Shown here one piece after another: positions 18,103 through 26,145 of a DNA stretch of 64,000 nucleotides. Numbering within the stretch: the first letter of the stretch is position 1; every line of letters begins with the position of its first letter. Source of the DNA: Bdellovibrio bacteriovorus (GTDB taxonomy: Bacteria; Bdellovibrionota; Bdellovibrionia; Bdellovibrionales; Bdellovibrionaceae); assembly GCF_001592745.1 (NCBI RefSeq), contig NZ_LUKD01000009.1, positions 1 to 64,000 on the forward strand. Reading direction: 5' to 3'. A model generated the notes under the pieces. It saw only the letters and a list, made by a program, of their open reading frames with translations, had not been told where the DNA came from and did not search any database. The position numbers and the translations under genes were made by a program.

Positions 18103-18636
18103 TCAAGCCTTATAAGACTTGCGCGCAAGCCATACTAGGGGAGATTTTACAAGGGTCACCATTTCTCCGCCTAAAGCCGCTCCAAAGAACCACAAAACAC
18201 CGGATTCCCAGTTGACTTCATGACTCACGATGGAAAGTCCCCCCAGTGTCACCAGTGAAAGGGCTGCGATATTCATAGCACGTGAACGCATCACACGAAT
18301 CCATTCATCGTGGTTTAAAATCAAACGCGCAAATAAAATGGAAATGGAAAGATACAAAGCTCCACAGAAGAAAAGACAGAAGGTCGGACTGATTTTCATA
18401 AAGTAATGCATCAGGCCGCCGCCATCAAAGAACAGCTGCACACCAAATTGAGAACAGCTCATCAAAGTCACAAATGTTCCTAGCGCATGAGCCAGGCCCA
18501 TTTTAGAAACGACTTTCCAAGTTGGAGAGCGCTCGGCTTCAAGTTGTGCATGGATCTTTTGCAAAACAAAAGAAGAGCCGCTGGTTTCAGCAGTATCATT
18601 AGTAAAAGACTCGAAATCTTTTTTAATGTCTTTCAT
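18103..18636 (-). CDS. Probable membrane anti-sigma factor partnered with the ECF sigma factor
   Basis: This 177-residue protein has a soluble N-terminal region of about 45 residues, then four to six hydrophobic segments and a short basic C-terminus. It lies 9 bases after the ECF sigma factor gene on the same strand. This layout is typical of polytopic anti-sigma factors such as the NrsF/DUF1109 group, but I see no diagnostic motif such as a HxxxCxxC zinc anti-sigma site. The role is inferred from operon position. Confidence 0.6.
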   Translation of the reverse strand: MKDIKKDFESFTNDTAETSGSSFVLQKIHAQLEAERSPTWKVVSKMGLAHALGTFVTLMSCSQFGVQLFFDGGGLMHYFMKISPTFCLFFCGALYLSISILFARLILNHDEWIRVMRSRAMNIAALSLVTLGGLSIVSHEVNWESGVLWFFGAALGGEMVTLVKSPLVWLARKSYKA

Positions 18637-18645
18637 TATGACCTC

Positions 18646-19179
18646 CTAACTCTTCTTTCCTAATCCACGTAACAATTTTAAACTGCGGCTGACAATCTGT
18701 CGGATATTGCTTTCAGACATTTTTAAGACTTCAGCAATTTCCTCGTACTCAAGTTCGTCGAGGTACCTCAGTTTCATAACCTCTTGTTCGCGAGGCTTCA
18801 GCTCAGCTAAAAGTGTCGCCGCTTCCTCTTTCTCTTCTAGCATAGGAACCGAGCCGTCCGTTTGTGACAAAGAATCGTTCCATTCAGAAAAATCCTTAAT
18901 TTCTCGATTTCTGTAATCTTTAAGCTCGCTACGGGTAATGACGTAGATCCAGGCTAGGGCCTTATAACGAGAGTCATAAAGATGCTTTTTACGATGGACC
19001 TGTAAGAAAACGATTTGCAGAAGGTCTTCCGCGCGCTCTTGAGGAAGGCCCCTTTTAAGAGCATAGGAAAGGACGCGGCCAGAATGTCTTAAATAGAGAA
19101 TATCTAAAGCTTTCGTTTCGCCTTCAGCGAGCTTTAGTAAGAGTTCTTCATCTGTACATTCTTGCAAATTTATTTTCAT
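18646..19179 (-). CDS. RNA polymerase ECF-type sigma factor
   Basis: About 177 residues with region 2 (AEDLLQIVFLQVHR followed by ALAWIYVITRSELKDYRNR) and region 4 (REQEVMKLRYLDELEYEEIA, then an HTH MSESNIRQIVSRSLKLL). Regions 1 and 3 are missing, as in all ECF factors. I start at ATG 19179 because the longer frame would run into the divergent gene and its leader is not sigma-like. The anti-sigma candidate follows. The 70-base divergent gap to a beta-barrel-like gene and a MerP/MerT pair makes those genes plausible targets. Confidence 0.88.
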   Translation of the reverse strand: MKINLQECTDEELLLKLAEGETKALDILYLRHSGRVLSYALKRGLPQERAEDLLQIVFLQVHRKKHLYDSRYKALAWIYVITRSELKDYRNREIKDFSEWNDSLSQTDGSVPMLEEKEEAATLLAELKPREQEVMKLRYLDELEYEEIAEVLKMSESNIRQIVSRSLKLLRGLGKKS

Positions 19180-19249
19180 AGGCCTGTCACAAGTGGTTCG
19201 TCTCCATCCTAATGAAGGTTGAAAGCGCATACAAGAAGGAAGTTTTAAG

Positions 19250-19879
19250 ATGAGTAAAATGTGGATATGGCTTCTAGGGCCTTTATTTCTGATCACTGCG
19301 ACGGCGAAAGCACATCCAGTTTCATTCGCGGGTGCCTTTTCTCTTATGTCCTACAATAAGGAAAATGAGAACGAGATGCTTCTGACGTACTCGATGACCA
19401 GTCGTTTGGCAGCGGGCCTTACCTATCTTAAGACGGAAGATGCTGAATACACGGTGCCGCGATTGAATTTTCTCGCAAAGCGCTGGAACAACGACGACTC
19501 GCAAGGAAATATCTATTTAAGTGCGGGTTACGGCACGGATCGATCTTATGATGAAGTTAAAGGTGTCACTTTAGCATCTGCCGATGTGGACTGGGAAGAT
19601 CGCAGATACTATACGTCTTTCCAATACACAAAGTACTTCCGCGAAGACTCTGATATTCAACGCACCGATTTTGAACAAATTAAGTTGCGCGGTGGTGTGG
19701 CTCCGTATTTGGCAGAGTTTAACGAGTTGAACACATGGCTGATTGTGCAATTTGAAAAGAAAAATGACAGCTCGATCGAGACCACTCAATTCGTGCGCTT
19801 GTTTTACAGAAATATTCTGATTGAAGTGGGTGCAACCATCGGTGGAGGCGGAGCTTTCAATTTTATGAGCCACTTCTAA
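19250..19879 (+). CDS. Secreted beta-rich protein, probable outer-membrane protein
   Basis: 209 residues with a signal peptide ending near AKAHP. The mature part consists of alternating polar/aromatic strands (LLTYSMTSRLAAGLTYL, NIYLSAGYGTDRSY, YYTSFQYTKYF) and ends in phenylalanine (FNFMSHF), suggesting a small barrel. I do not recognise the family. It has a good AAGGAAG ribosome site, is divergent from the ECF sigma gene, and heads a group with the MerP-like and MerT-like genes 48 bases downstream, so a role in metal response is possible. Confidence 0.65.
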   Translation: MSKMWIWLLGPLFLITATAKAHPVSFAGAFSLMSYNKENENEMLLTYSMTSRLAAGLTYLKTEDAEYTVPRLNFLAKRWNNDDSQGNIYLSAGYGTDRSYDEVKGVTLASADVDWEDRRYYTSFQYTKYFREDSDIQRTDFEQIKLRGGVAPYLAEFNELNTWLIVQFEKKNDSSIETTQFVRLFYRNILIEVGATIGGGGAFNFMSHF

Positions 19880-19927
19880 AGTTTAGAAGTTAGTAAATGA
19901 TATTTTATTAAAAGTGTTGGAGAATTT

Positions 19928-20197
19928 ATGAAAAAATTAATTTTAGCTTTTTTATTCACAAGCTCTTTTGCATTCGCCGGCGAAGTTGAAACTGTGGGCG
20001 TAAAGGGAATGGTTTGTTCTTTCTGTGCTCAAGGCATTACAAAAAAATTCAAAGAGCAACCCGAAGTCGCAGACGTGCAGGTGAGTCTAGAAAATAAATT
20101 CGTAAAGCTGACTTACAAAGACGGACAAAAACTATCTCATGATAAAATTTCGACTCTTTTAAAAGAGGCGGGTTATGAAGTCTCTTTCAGCAAATAA
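19928..20197 (+). CDS. Periplasmic heavy-metal-associated (HMA) protein, MerP-like
   Basis: 89 residues: a signal peptide (LILAFLFTSSFAFA) followed by one HMA domain. The metal motif is GMVCSFC, close to the GMTCxxC of MerP and copper chaperones, and the fold ends with the usual LLKEAGYEV. It should capture a soft metal ion (Hg2+, Cu+ or similar) in the periplasm. The following gene, overlapping by 23 bases, encodes a membrane protein with a vicinal Cys pair, giving a MerP-MerT-like pair. Confidence 0.85.
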   Translation: MKKLILAFLFTSSFAFAGEVETVGVKGMVCSFCAQGITKKFKEQPEVADVQVSLENKFVKLTYKDGQKLSHDKISTLLKEAGYEVSFSK

Positions 20198-20552
20198 GTT
20201 TTTTACTTTCCTGACACTTTTTGGATCAGCAGGAACGCTGATTTGTTGCGCGCTTCCGGCTCTTTTAGTGAGCTTGGGTTTGGGAGCCGTGCTTGCGGGC
20301 TTAGCCTCTGAAGTTCCCGGGCTTATTTGGGTTTCAGAAAATAAGCTCGAAGTCTTTATTTTTGCTGGAGCTATGCTCGCATTGAATGGTTTCTGGATTT
20401 GGAAGAACCGCAACGCTCCGTGTCCGCTCGATCCGAAGCTTCGAGATGCCTGTATTTCAGGCAGAAAGTTCTCGATCCGCGTCTATATTCTTTCTCTGGT
20501 AGTATTTCTTACCGGATTCTTCTTCGCTTTCATCGCTCCAAATGTCTTATAA
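20175..20552 (+). CDS. MerT-like metal transport membrane protein
   Basis: 125 residues with three or four membrane segments. The first carries LICCALPALLVSLGLG, matching the vicinal cysteine pair in helix 1 of MerT. A second cysteine-containing segment (NAPCPLDPKLRDACISG) lies between helices, at about the place of MerT's loop Cys pair. MerT takes metal from MerP and moves it inward to MerA in mercury resistance. No merA, merR or lyase gene is in the window, so the transported metal and direction are open. Confidence 0.75.
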   Translation: MKSLSANKFFTFLTLFGSAGTLICCALPALLVSLGLGAVLAGLASEVPGLIWVSENKLEVFIFAGAMLALNGFWIWKNRNAPCPLDPKLRDACISGRKFSIRVYILSLVVFLTGFFFAFIAPNVL

Positions 20553-20554
20553 TG

Positions 20555-20581
20555 CACCGCACTTCTTATAGAAGTACGGTG
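20555..20581 (+). terminator. Stem-loop after the MerT-like gene
   Basis: A 12-bp stem with one mismatch (CACCGcACTTCT / AGAAGTaCGGTG) and a 3-base loop starts 3 bases after the stop codon. No U-run follows, so it may be a weak or Rho-assisted terminator or an mRNA 3' stabiliser. Confidence 0.5.
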
Positions 20582-20590
20582 TACTCTCCA

Positions 20591-20620
20591 TTGACTAATT
20601 GCAATGAACTCAGGTACCTC
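20591..20620 (+). promoter_or_regulatory. Weak candidate sigma70 promoter for the pyrophosphatase gene
   Basis: TTGACT, 18 bases, TACCTC: a good -35 but a poor -10, about 45 bases before the start codon. It is the only such pair I see between the stem-loop at 20555-20581 and the gene. Confidence 0.3.
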
Positions 20621-20665
20621 TAAGTCTTCGTAATTTAAACGAGAAATCAAACACGGAGTGCAACA

Positions 20666-22732
20666 ATGTTTAGTGAATCTTTACTGATTTCTCCGGCTAT
20701 TGCTGGGGTTGTTGGTTTGTTCGTTGCTATGGCTCTTTACCTTCGCGTGAAGGCACAGCCTGCAGGCAATGAAACTATGAATCGCATCGCGACTTACGTT
20801 CGTGAAGGCTCAATGGCTTTCTTGGTTCGTGAGTACAAAGTTCTTTTCGTCTACGCGATCGTCGTGGGCGCAGCTCTTGCTTTTGCATTGGGCGGAATCG
20901 CAGCAGGATCTTTTGTTCTTGGTGCTTTCTTGTCTTTGCTTGCAGGCTTCTTCGGTATGAAAGCTGCGACTTATGCAAACGTTCGTACTTCTCAAGCAGC
21001 AGCAGGTGGCTCTAAAGCCGCAGCTCTTCTAGTGGCACTTGATGGTGGCGCGGTGATGGGTCTTTCTGTTGCGGGTCTTGGTCTTATCGGTCTTGGTGTT
21101 CTTTACTGGATTTTCCAAGGACAAGAGACATTGGGAACAATTCTTCACTCTTTCGCGGTGGGCGCTTCTTCAATCGCTCTTTTCGCTCGTATCGGTGGTG
21201 GTATCTATACTAAAGCCGCTGACGTGGGTGCGGATATCGCAGGTAAAGTGATCGAGAACATTCCTGAAGACGATCCTCGCAACCCAGGTGTTATCGCTGA
21301 TAACGTGGGTGACAACGTAGGTGACGTTGCTGGTATGGGCGCGGATATCTATGAGTCGATGGTTGCGGCTATCGTTTCTGCAATGGCGATTGCTTTGACA
21401 ATCCCTGCAGACGCTTTGACGACGTTGATGCCTTCTGCGGAAGCTGAAACTGTACGTATCACAGGCGTGGCTTTGCCTCTTCTTCTTTCAACTTTGGGTC
21501 TTGTGATTTCAATCATCGTGATCTTTGCAGCGCGCGCGTTCAAAAACGGCAAACCTGCAACTGTTCTTCGTAACGCCTTGATTGTTCCACCAATCCTTTT
21601 GACAATTGCTTCTTACATCTTGATGCCAATGTTCGGTATCAGCCAATCTGTGACTGTAGCTTTGGCTGCGGGTGCATTCGGTGGTGCTTTGATCGGTCTT
21701 ATCACTGAGTACTACACAGCGGCTCGTCCAATCCGTCTAGTTGCTGAAGCCGCTTTGACGGGTGCGGGTACTGGTGTGATCCGTGGTCTTGCAGTAGGTA
21801 TGGAATCTACAGCGATCCCAATGTTGATCGTTGTTATCGCCGCTTACGTTGCAGACCAAGCTTTGGGTCTTTACGGTATCGCTCTTTCTGCAGTAGGTAT
21901 GTTGGCAGGTACAGCAGTTGTTATGACTGTGGATGCTTACGGTCCTATCGCGGATAACGCCGGTGGTATCTCTGAAATGTCAGGTCTTGGTAAAAACGTT
22001 CGCGACATCACTGACGAACTAGATGCCGTTGGTAACACAACAGCAGCTATCGGTAAGGGTTTTGCGATCGGTTCTGCGATCTTGACAGTTCTTGCTCTCT
22101 TCTCTGCATTCAACATGGAAGTAAACCATGTGCGTGAAAAAGCAGGTCTTGCGAAGATGTCTTTGGATCTAACTTCTTCTGGAGTTTTGATCGGTATCTT
22201 GCTTGGTTCGATCCTTCCATTCCTAGTTGGTTCTACAACTATGACTGCGGTAGGTAAGGCTGCGCAAAAAATCGTAAAAGAAATTGCTCGTCAATTTAAA
22301 GAAATCCCAGGCCTTCGTGAAGGTAAAGCAGAACCACAACCAGCTAAGATCGTAGACATCGCGACTCAAGCCGCTTTGTTTGAAATGATCTTGCCAGGTA
22401 TGATCGCAGTTCTTGCACCAGTTCTTGTTGGTTTCATCTTGGGCCCTCAAGCTCTTGCAGGTCTTCTTGCAGGTGGTTTGGCTGTAGGTGCGACAATGTC
22501 TCTTTACATGGCAAACGCCGGTGGAGCATGGGACAACGCTAAGAAATTCATCGAAAAAGGTGGATTGCCAGGTCATCCAAAAGGTTCCGATGCTCACAAA
22601 GCAGCGGTTGTTGGTGACACTGTTGGTGACCCGTTCAAAGACACTTCTGGTCCTGGTATCGCTATCTTGATCAAAGTTATGTCTGTCGTTTCATTGTTGA
22701 TCGCTCAATTGATCGCAACAATCGGCGGCTAG
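20666..22732 (+). CDS. hppA: Membrane-bound ion-pumping pyrophosphatase, K+-stimulated type
   Basis: 688 residues with about 16 membrane segments. The catalytic sites are present: [20 protein letters not shown] with the family DVGADLxGK-type motif, [36 protein letters not shown] and, at the end, [13 protein letters not shown]. It couples hydrolysis of pyrophosphate to H+ (or Na+) export. In the subtype-determining motif the sequence is [10 protein letters not shown], with Ala and Gly at the positions that are Lys and Thr in K+-independent enzymes, so this is the K+-stimulated type. Which ion is pumped cannot be settled by eye. Codon use is strongly biased, suggesting high expression. Confidence 0.95.
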   Translation: MFSESLLISPAIAGVVGLFVAMALYLRVKAQPAGNETMNRIATYVREGSMAFLVREYKVLFVYAIVVGAALAFALGGIAAGSFVLGAFLSLLAGFFGMKAATYANVRTSQAAAGGSKAAALLVALDGGAVMGLSVAGLGLIGLGVLYWIFQGQETLGTILHSFAVGASSIALFARIGGGIYTKAADVGADIAGKVIENIPEDDPRNPGVIADNVGDNVGDVAGMGADIYESMVAAIVSAMAIALTIPADALTTLMPSAEAETVRITGVALPLLLSTLGLVISIIVIFAARAFKNGKPATVLRNALIVPPILLTIASYILMPMFGISQSVTVALAAGAFGGALIGLITEYYTAARPIRLVAEAALTGAGTGVIRGLAVGMESTAIPMLIVVIAAYVADQALGLYGIALSAVGMLAGTAVVMTVDAYGPIADNAGGISEMSGLGKNVRDITDELDAVGNTTAAIGKGFAIGSAILTVLALFSAFNMEVNHVREKAGLAKMSLDLTSSGVLIGILLGSILPFLVGSTTMTAVGKAAQKIVKEIARQFKEIPGLREGKAEPQPAKIVDIATQAALFEMILPGMIAVLAPVLVGFILGPQALAGLLAGGLAVGATMSLYMANAGGAWDNAKKFIEKGGLPGHPKGSDAHKAAVVGDTVGDPFKDTSGPGIAILIKVMSVVSLLIAQLIATIGG

Positions 22733-22793
22733 GCCGGTAGGCCGCAGAGCTGAAGCGATTTCAGGCGCGTAAGCTGAAGCAGCTTCCAAAACT

Positions 22794-22831
22794 AAAAACC
22801 CCAAGTCACCTAGACCTGGGGTTTTTTATTT
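22794..22831 (+). terminator. Rho-independent terminator of the pyrophosphatase gene
   Basis: ACCCCAAGTC and GACCTGGGGT pair with one mismatch around a 5-base loop. An A-run precedes the stem and TTTTTTATTTT follows it. It sits 62 bases past the stop codon. Confidence 0.9.
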
Positions 22832-22872
22832 TCAATACTCCTCGACGAACCTCTAATTTCGCTCGCCAAAGA

Positions 22873-22901
22873 ATGACAAGAAATCCTCATAAAATTATAA
22901 A
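22873..22901 (+). promoter_or_regulatory. Sigma70-like promoter abutting a start codon
   Basis: ATGACA, exactly 17 bases, TATAAA: five of six matches in each box. The -10 ends only 5 bases before the lipoprotein ATG, so transcription would begin at about the start codon and give a leaderless message. Confidence 0.45.
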
Positions 22902-22906
22902 AAGGT

Positions 22907-23428
22907 ATGAGCTTTCTTCGTCCGGCACTTCTCTTAATTCCGCTTGCTCTATTTTTATCTTCTTGTGGAGAATTGACGTCGTCTATTTCTTCTATCGATT
23001 CTTGGATCCCAGAAAGTTTTTACTATAAAACTCTTGGCAACTGCGAGCAGGGTGTGAGCTTTCCCGTTTTGATTGGGGCGGGAACGCAGCTATGGACAGA
23101 TCCTTCGCAAGTTCGCGTAGCGCAGACGGAACTATATCTGCAAAAGAATAAAACCTATACGGCAAGGTATCGCGAATTTGATTTTCATACGCAGCTTTTC
23201 GAAAAGAAAATCGAATCCACTTACGCCTTAGATCACAGGAACAAAGAAATTCATTTCCATGGACTTGGAGTCGCGAAAATCTCATACACCGAACGCGGCA
23301 GACCGTTCATGCACTTGGTGTATTCGCAGAATTACAATTCGACTTTTTTAATGGGAAATAACGGGGACTTTTATCTCTATCGAGGATTCCAGGGTCTCAA
23401 CGAATCCTCAGCAGACTATTGCCAATAG
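22907..23428 (+). CDS. Predicted lipoprotein of unknown function
   Basis: 173 residues with a lipoprotein signal: hydrophobic LLLIPLALFLSSC, with C20 as the lipidated residue. The rest is soluble with strand-like stretches (KTYTARYREFDFHTQLF) and has no membrane segment or known motif. I do not recognise the family. It is a single gene, convergent with the GDT1-like gene 5 bases away. Confidence 0.7.
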   Translation: MSFLRPALLLIPLALFLSSCGELTSSISSIDSWIPESFYYKTLGNCEQGVSFPVLIGAGTQLWTDPSQVRVAQTELYLQKNKTYTARYREFDFHTQLFEKKIESTYALDHRNKEIHFHGLGVAKISYTERGRPFMHLVYSQNYNSTFLMGNNGDFYLYRGFQGLNESSADYCQ

Positions 23429-23433
23429 AAAAG

Positions 23434-23706
23434 CTATCCTTTAGCTGTCAGAACCCAAATACCGACAAGAATAAACAATGTTCCTGAAACGTATTTCATG
23501 ATTTGGGGGCTTAACAATGTCCCCAAGAATTTTCCAAAGATCACACCTAAGATACCAGCCAGGCCTAAAGCAAGTACAACGGCAATCATAACCGTCATTG
23601 TGGATTTAGTCTGTGAAGAAGCAGCCAAAGCCGCGAATTGCGTTTTGTCACCCATTTCGGCCAAAAAAATAGTGATAAAAGTGCTCGCAAAAATCTTCCA
23701 ATCCAT
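23434..23706 (-). CDS. Half-size GDT1/TMEM165 (UPF0016) divalent-cation transporter
   Basis: 90 residues with three membrane segments and one EMGDKTQFAALAAS motif, the ExGDKT signature of this family, which exports Mn2+ or exchanges Ca2+/H+. Most family members have two such motifs; single-motif forms must pair as homo- or heterodimers. I start at ATG 23706, after AAGGA and directly before the motif-bearing helix; the frame runs further upstream without a ribosome site. No second half-size partner is adjacent, which suggests a homodimer. Confidence 0.82.
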   Translation of the reverse strand: MDWKIFASTFITIFLAEMGDKTQFAALAASSQTKSTMTVMIAVVLALGLAGILGVIFGKFLGTLLSPQIMKYVSGTLFILVGIWVLTAKG

Positions 23707-23792
23707 ACCAAGTCCTTTAAGATAAACGAAGCCGCAAAGTGCGGCTAAAACTGAAAGCATATTGATAAAATCGGACGGGTGGGAAAGCAAGT

Positions 23793-24386
23793 TTGAAAAG
23801 CCGTTTTATTACTGCCATGGATCTTTTGCAGGCAGAAGCAGCTAAGGGTGACTTAACGTTGCGTCGAATCTTCCAGCTATTGGGGGAAGAAGGCCATGCG
23901 ATGCTCATGCTTTTTTTGAGCCTTCCCTTTCTTCAGCCCATTCCCATCCCGGGTCTATCCACGCCGCTGGGCTTTCTGATCGCAGTGGTCGCCATTTTTC
24001 TTTATCGCAATAAGCCGCCTTGGTTGCCAGAGCGTTTTGAAAATCTGAAGGTCTCGGCCGATGTTCTTTTAAAAGTTTCTGAAGTCGCGGAAAAAATCTG
24101 GGGTTATGCGGTTAAGATCGTAAAGCAGCGTCTGGTCTTCTTGCACGACCATTGGTTTTTCAGATTACTCAATCTTCTGGTATTTGTGACGAACTCTTTG
24201 CTTCTGTCACTCCCGCTGCCAATTCCATTTTCAAACACCGTCCCGGTCGTCGGTATCATCCTGTGCGCTATTGGCCACATGGAAAAAGACGGAGTTTTTA
24301 TCCTTTTAAGCTACTTGTGGTGTCTTATAGTTGCGTCCTTCTTCGCAACTTTAACCATGGGAGCCGTTCACTTCACCATCAACTAA
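23793..24386 (+). CDS. ExoD family membrane protein
   Basis: 197 residues with a short cytoplasmic N-terminal helix region (LTLRRIFQLLGEEGHAMLML), then PFLQPIPIPGLSTPLG and two to three further membrane segments ending in a long hydrophobic C-terminus. The GxxGxAxLxLxLxxPFxQPIPxPGxS layout is the ExoD signature. ExoD was named for a Rhizobium gene affecting exopolysaccharide and alkali tolerance; its biochemical role is unknown. The start is TTG 23793; ATG 23817 is an in-frame alternative. It is divergent from the GDT1-like gene. Confidence 0.82.
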   Translation: MKSRFITAMDLLQAEAAKGDLTLRRIFQLLGEEGHAMLMLFLSLPFLQPIPIPGLSTPLGFLIAVVAIFLYRNKPPWLPERFENLKVSADVLLKVSEVAEKIWGYAVKIVKQRLVFLHDHWFFRLLNLLVFVTNSLLLSLPLPIPFSNTVPVVGIILCAIGHMEKDGVFILLSYLWCLIVASFFATLTMGAVHFTIN

Positions 24387-24442
24387 CAAAGGTCTAGGTA
24401 AAATCTGTCGTCATAACAAAGGACCATAGGACCTCAATCCCT

Positions 24443-24472
24443 TTGTGCGCGCGGAAAAGCTGCTGCTACAAT
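24443..24472 (+). promoter_or_regulatory. Sigma70-like promoter for the Cys-rich repeat gene
   Basis: TTGTGC, 18 bases, TACAAT. Transcription would start near 24480, just before the AGGAG ribosome site at 24483-24487, which supports the ATG at 24493. Confidence 0.55.
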
Positions 24473-24492
24473 CTGTTTCTAAAGGAGTCACC

Positions 24493-24870
24493 ATGATCAA
24501 GTATGTTGTAGCAGGAATGATGGTTCTAGGATTGGCGTCTTTGGCTCAAGCGAACGAAGGTGGCGCGTGTGCAAAAGATCGAGAAACACTTTGTGCCGGT
24601 GTTGAGCACGGTGGTGGAAAGATCGCCAAGTGCATGAAAGAAAATCAGGATAAGCTTTCTAGTGAATGCAAAGCCCATATGGAAAAAGCCAAAGAGGCGA
24701 TGAAAGATATGAAAGAAGCTTGTCACGATGATGTTGAAAAATTTTGCGGTGATGTGAAGCCTGGTAAAGGTCGCATCATGAAGTGCATGAAAGAGCATAA
24801 AGAAGAACTTTCTGCTGCCTGCAAAGAAGAAATCGCATCAGCAAAAGAAATGCGTAAAAAACGTAAATAA
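24493..24870 (+). CDS. Secreted cysteine-rich repeat protein (GLG1-type repeats)
   Basis: 125 residues: a signal peptide ending at LAQA, then two copies of a helical Cys motif (CAKDRETLCAGV ... KIAKCMKEN ... SSECKAHM, then CHDDVEKFCGDV ... RIMKCMKEH ... SAACKEEI). This four-cysteine spacing is the cysteine-rich repeat of Golgi apparatus protein 1, also found in many bacterial periplasmic proteins. Charge is very high (Lys/Glu) in the linker. Function is unknown; the cysteines should form disulfides outside the cytoplasm. Start set by the promoter and AGGAG spacing. Confidence 0.8.
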   Translation: MIKYVVAGMMVLGLASLAQANEGGACAKDRETLCAGVEHGGGKIAKCMKENQDKLSSECKAHMEKAKEAMKDMKEACHDDVEKFCGDVKPGKGRIMKCMKEHKEELSAACKEEIASAKEMRKKRK

Positions 24871-24888
24871 GGAATTTAGTAAGTCTTC

Positions 24889-26145
24889 ATGAGAGAAAAA
24901 AGTCTTCGTCTAAGTTTGATTGATGCTTTCCTATGTTCTCTCATGGTTGGAGCCGGCGAAACCTATCTGCCGGCTTATTCATTATCTATCGGCATGGGCG
25001 AAGTCTTCGCCGGTATTCTTGCCAGTCTTCCTATTGTCAGCGGTGCGATCTTGCAACTTATTACTCCGCGTGGTTTGCAAAGAGTGCAGTCGCATAAGCA
25101 CTGGGTGGTGGCATCTAGCGTGATGCAAGCTTTGACGTTTATCCCGTTGATTTATTTTTCGGCGACGCGGGCTCCAAACTTCTGGACACTTTTTATCATC
25201 CTGACACTTTACTGGGGTTCAGGTTTTTCTTCCGGTCTTGCTTGGAACTACTGGATGGGACGCTTAGTGCAAGTCGATGAAGGAAATGCCTTCTTCGCAA
25301 AACGCGCTCGCATCTCTCAGCTCGGAATCTTGTTAGGTCTAATTGGGGGAGGTTTGGCTCTGAACTACAATGTTGAGCTTGGGCCGTTCTCTTCTGTATT
25401 TACATTGTTGTTTTTATTCGCGGCGACTTGTCGCTTGATGTCTTCCGCGATTCTTTCTTCACAGTGGTTTGATCCCGAGTGGAGAAGTGAACCACGTTTA
25501 GGCTTTCGTGCCTCTTGGAATGTCTTTTGGGCTAATACACAAAAAAGGCAGTTTTTCTTTTACTTAGTTCCGTTTCAAGCGGCCGTCTTTGTTTCTTCTC
25601 CGTTTGTTACGCCTTATATGCTGGCGCAAGTAAAGATGGATTATGGTCAATACATGGTGGCCATTGCGCTATTGTTCGTTGGTAAAATCATCGCTTTAAG
25701 TGCTATCGAAAAATTCAGAGGCAAAACTTCCGGATTTAATTTGTTGTTATTCGGAGCCGGCGCTATCGTACCGTTACCAGCAATGTGGGCTCTGAGTAAT
25801 GGAGCAGGGTTTATTTACTTCTTACAACTTATCAGCGGTTTTGCCTGGGCGTTTGTTGAAGTCGGTCTTTCGTTGATCTTCTTTAAAGACCTCAAGCAGG
25901 AAGAAAAAGTTCCAGTTCTGACGGTTTATAATCTTTTAAACTCTGTCGCGATCATTTTAGGAACTTACATGGGCGGCAAAGTCCTTTGGTTTTTGGGTGA
26001 AAAAGTAACAAGTTATTACGCCGTCTTTATCTTAGGCTCTGTTAGCAGAGGCTTGGGTTTCTTGCCGCTCTATTTGCTGCTGAAAAACCAAGTTTTCGGT
26101 CAAACTTCTGCTGCTACTGACGAGCAGACGGAAAAAGCTTCTTAA
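24889..26145 (+). CDS. Major facilitator superfamily transporter
   Basis: 418 residues with about 12 hydrophobic segments in two halves and a short polar C-terminus (SAATDEQTEKAS). Loops such as ITPRGLQRVQSHKHW after helix 2 fit the MFS loop 2-3 pattern. Substrate cannot be predicted. Its 3' end overlaps the convergent trmO-like gene by 32 bases. It starts 18 bases after the Cys-rich gene and could be co-transcribed with it. Confidence 0.8.
   Translation: MREKSLRLSLIDAFLCSLMVGAGETYLPAYSLSIGMGEVFAGILASLPIVSGAILQLITPRGLQRVQSHKHWVVASSVMQALTFIPLIYFSATRAPNFWTLFIILTLYWGSGFSSGLAWNYWMGRLVQVDEGNAFFAKRARISQLGILLGLIGGGLALNYNVELGPFSSVFTLLFLFAATCRLMSSAILSSQWFDPEWRSEPRLGFRASWNVFWANTQKRQFFFYLVPFQAAVFVSSPFVTPYMLAQVKMDYGQYMVAIALLFVGKIIALSAIEKFRGKTSGFNLLLFGAGAIVPLPAMWALSNGAGFIYFLQLISGFAWAFVEVGLSLIFFKDLKQEEKVPVLTVYNLLNSVAIILGTYMGGKVLWFLGEKVTSYYAVFILGSVSRGLGFLPLYLLLKNQVFGQTSAATDEQTEKAS

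Noticed and set aside
20175-20552. Mercury resistance operon
   Set aside because: MerP- and MerT-like proteins are present, but merA, merB and merR are not, so a mercury-specific call is not supported.
26114-26145. Overlap of MFS transporter and trmO 3' ends as a frameshift artefact
   Set aside because: Both proteins keep family-like sequence to near their ends; a 32-base convergent overlap is acceptable.
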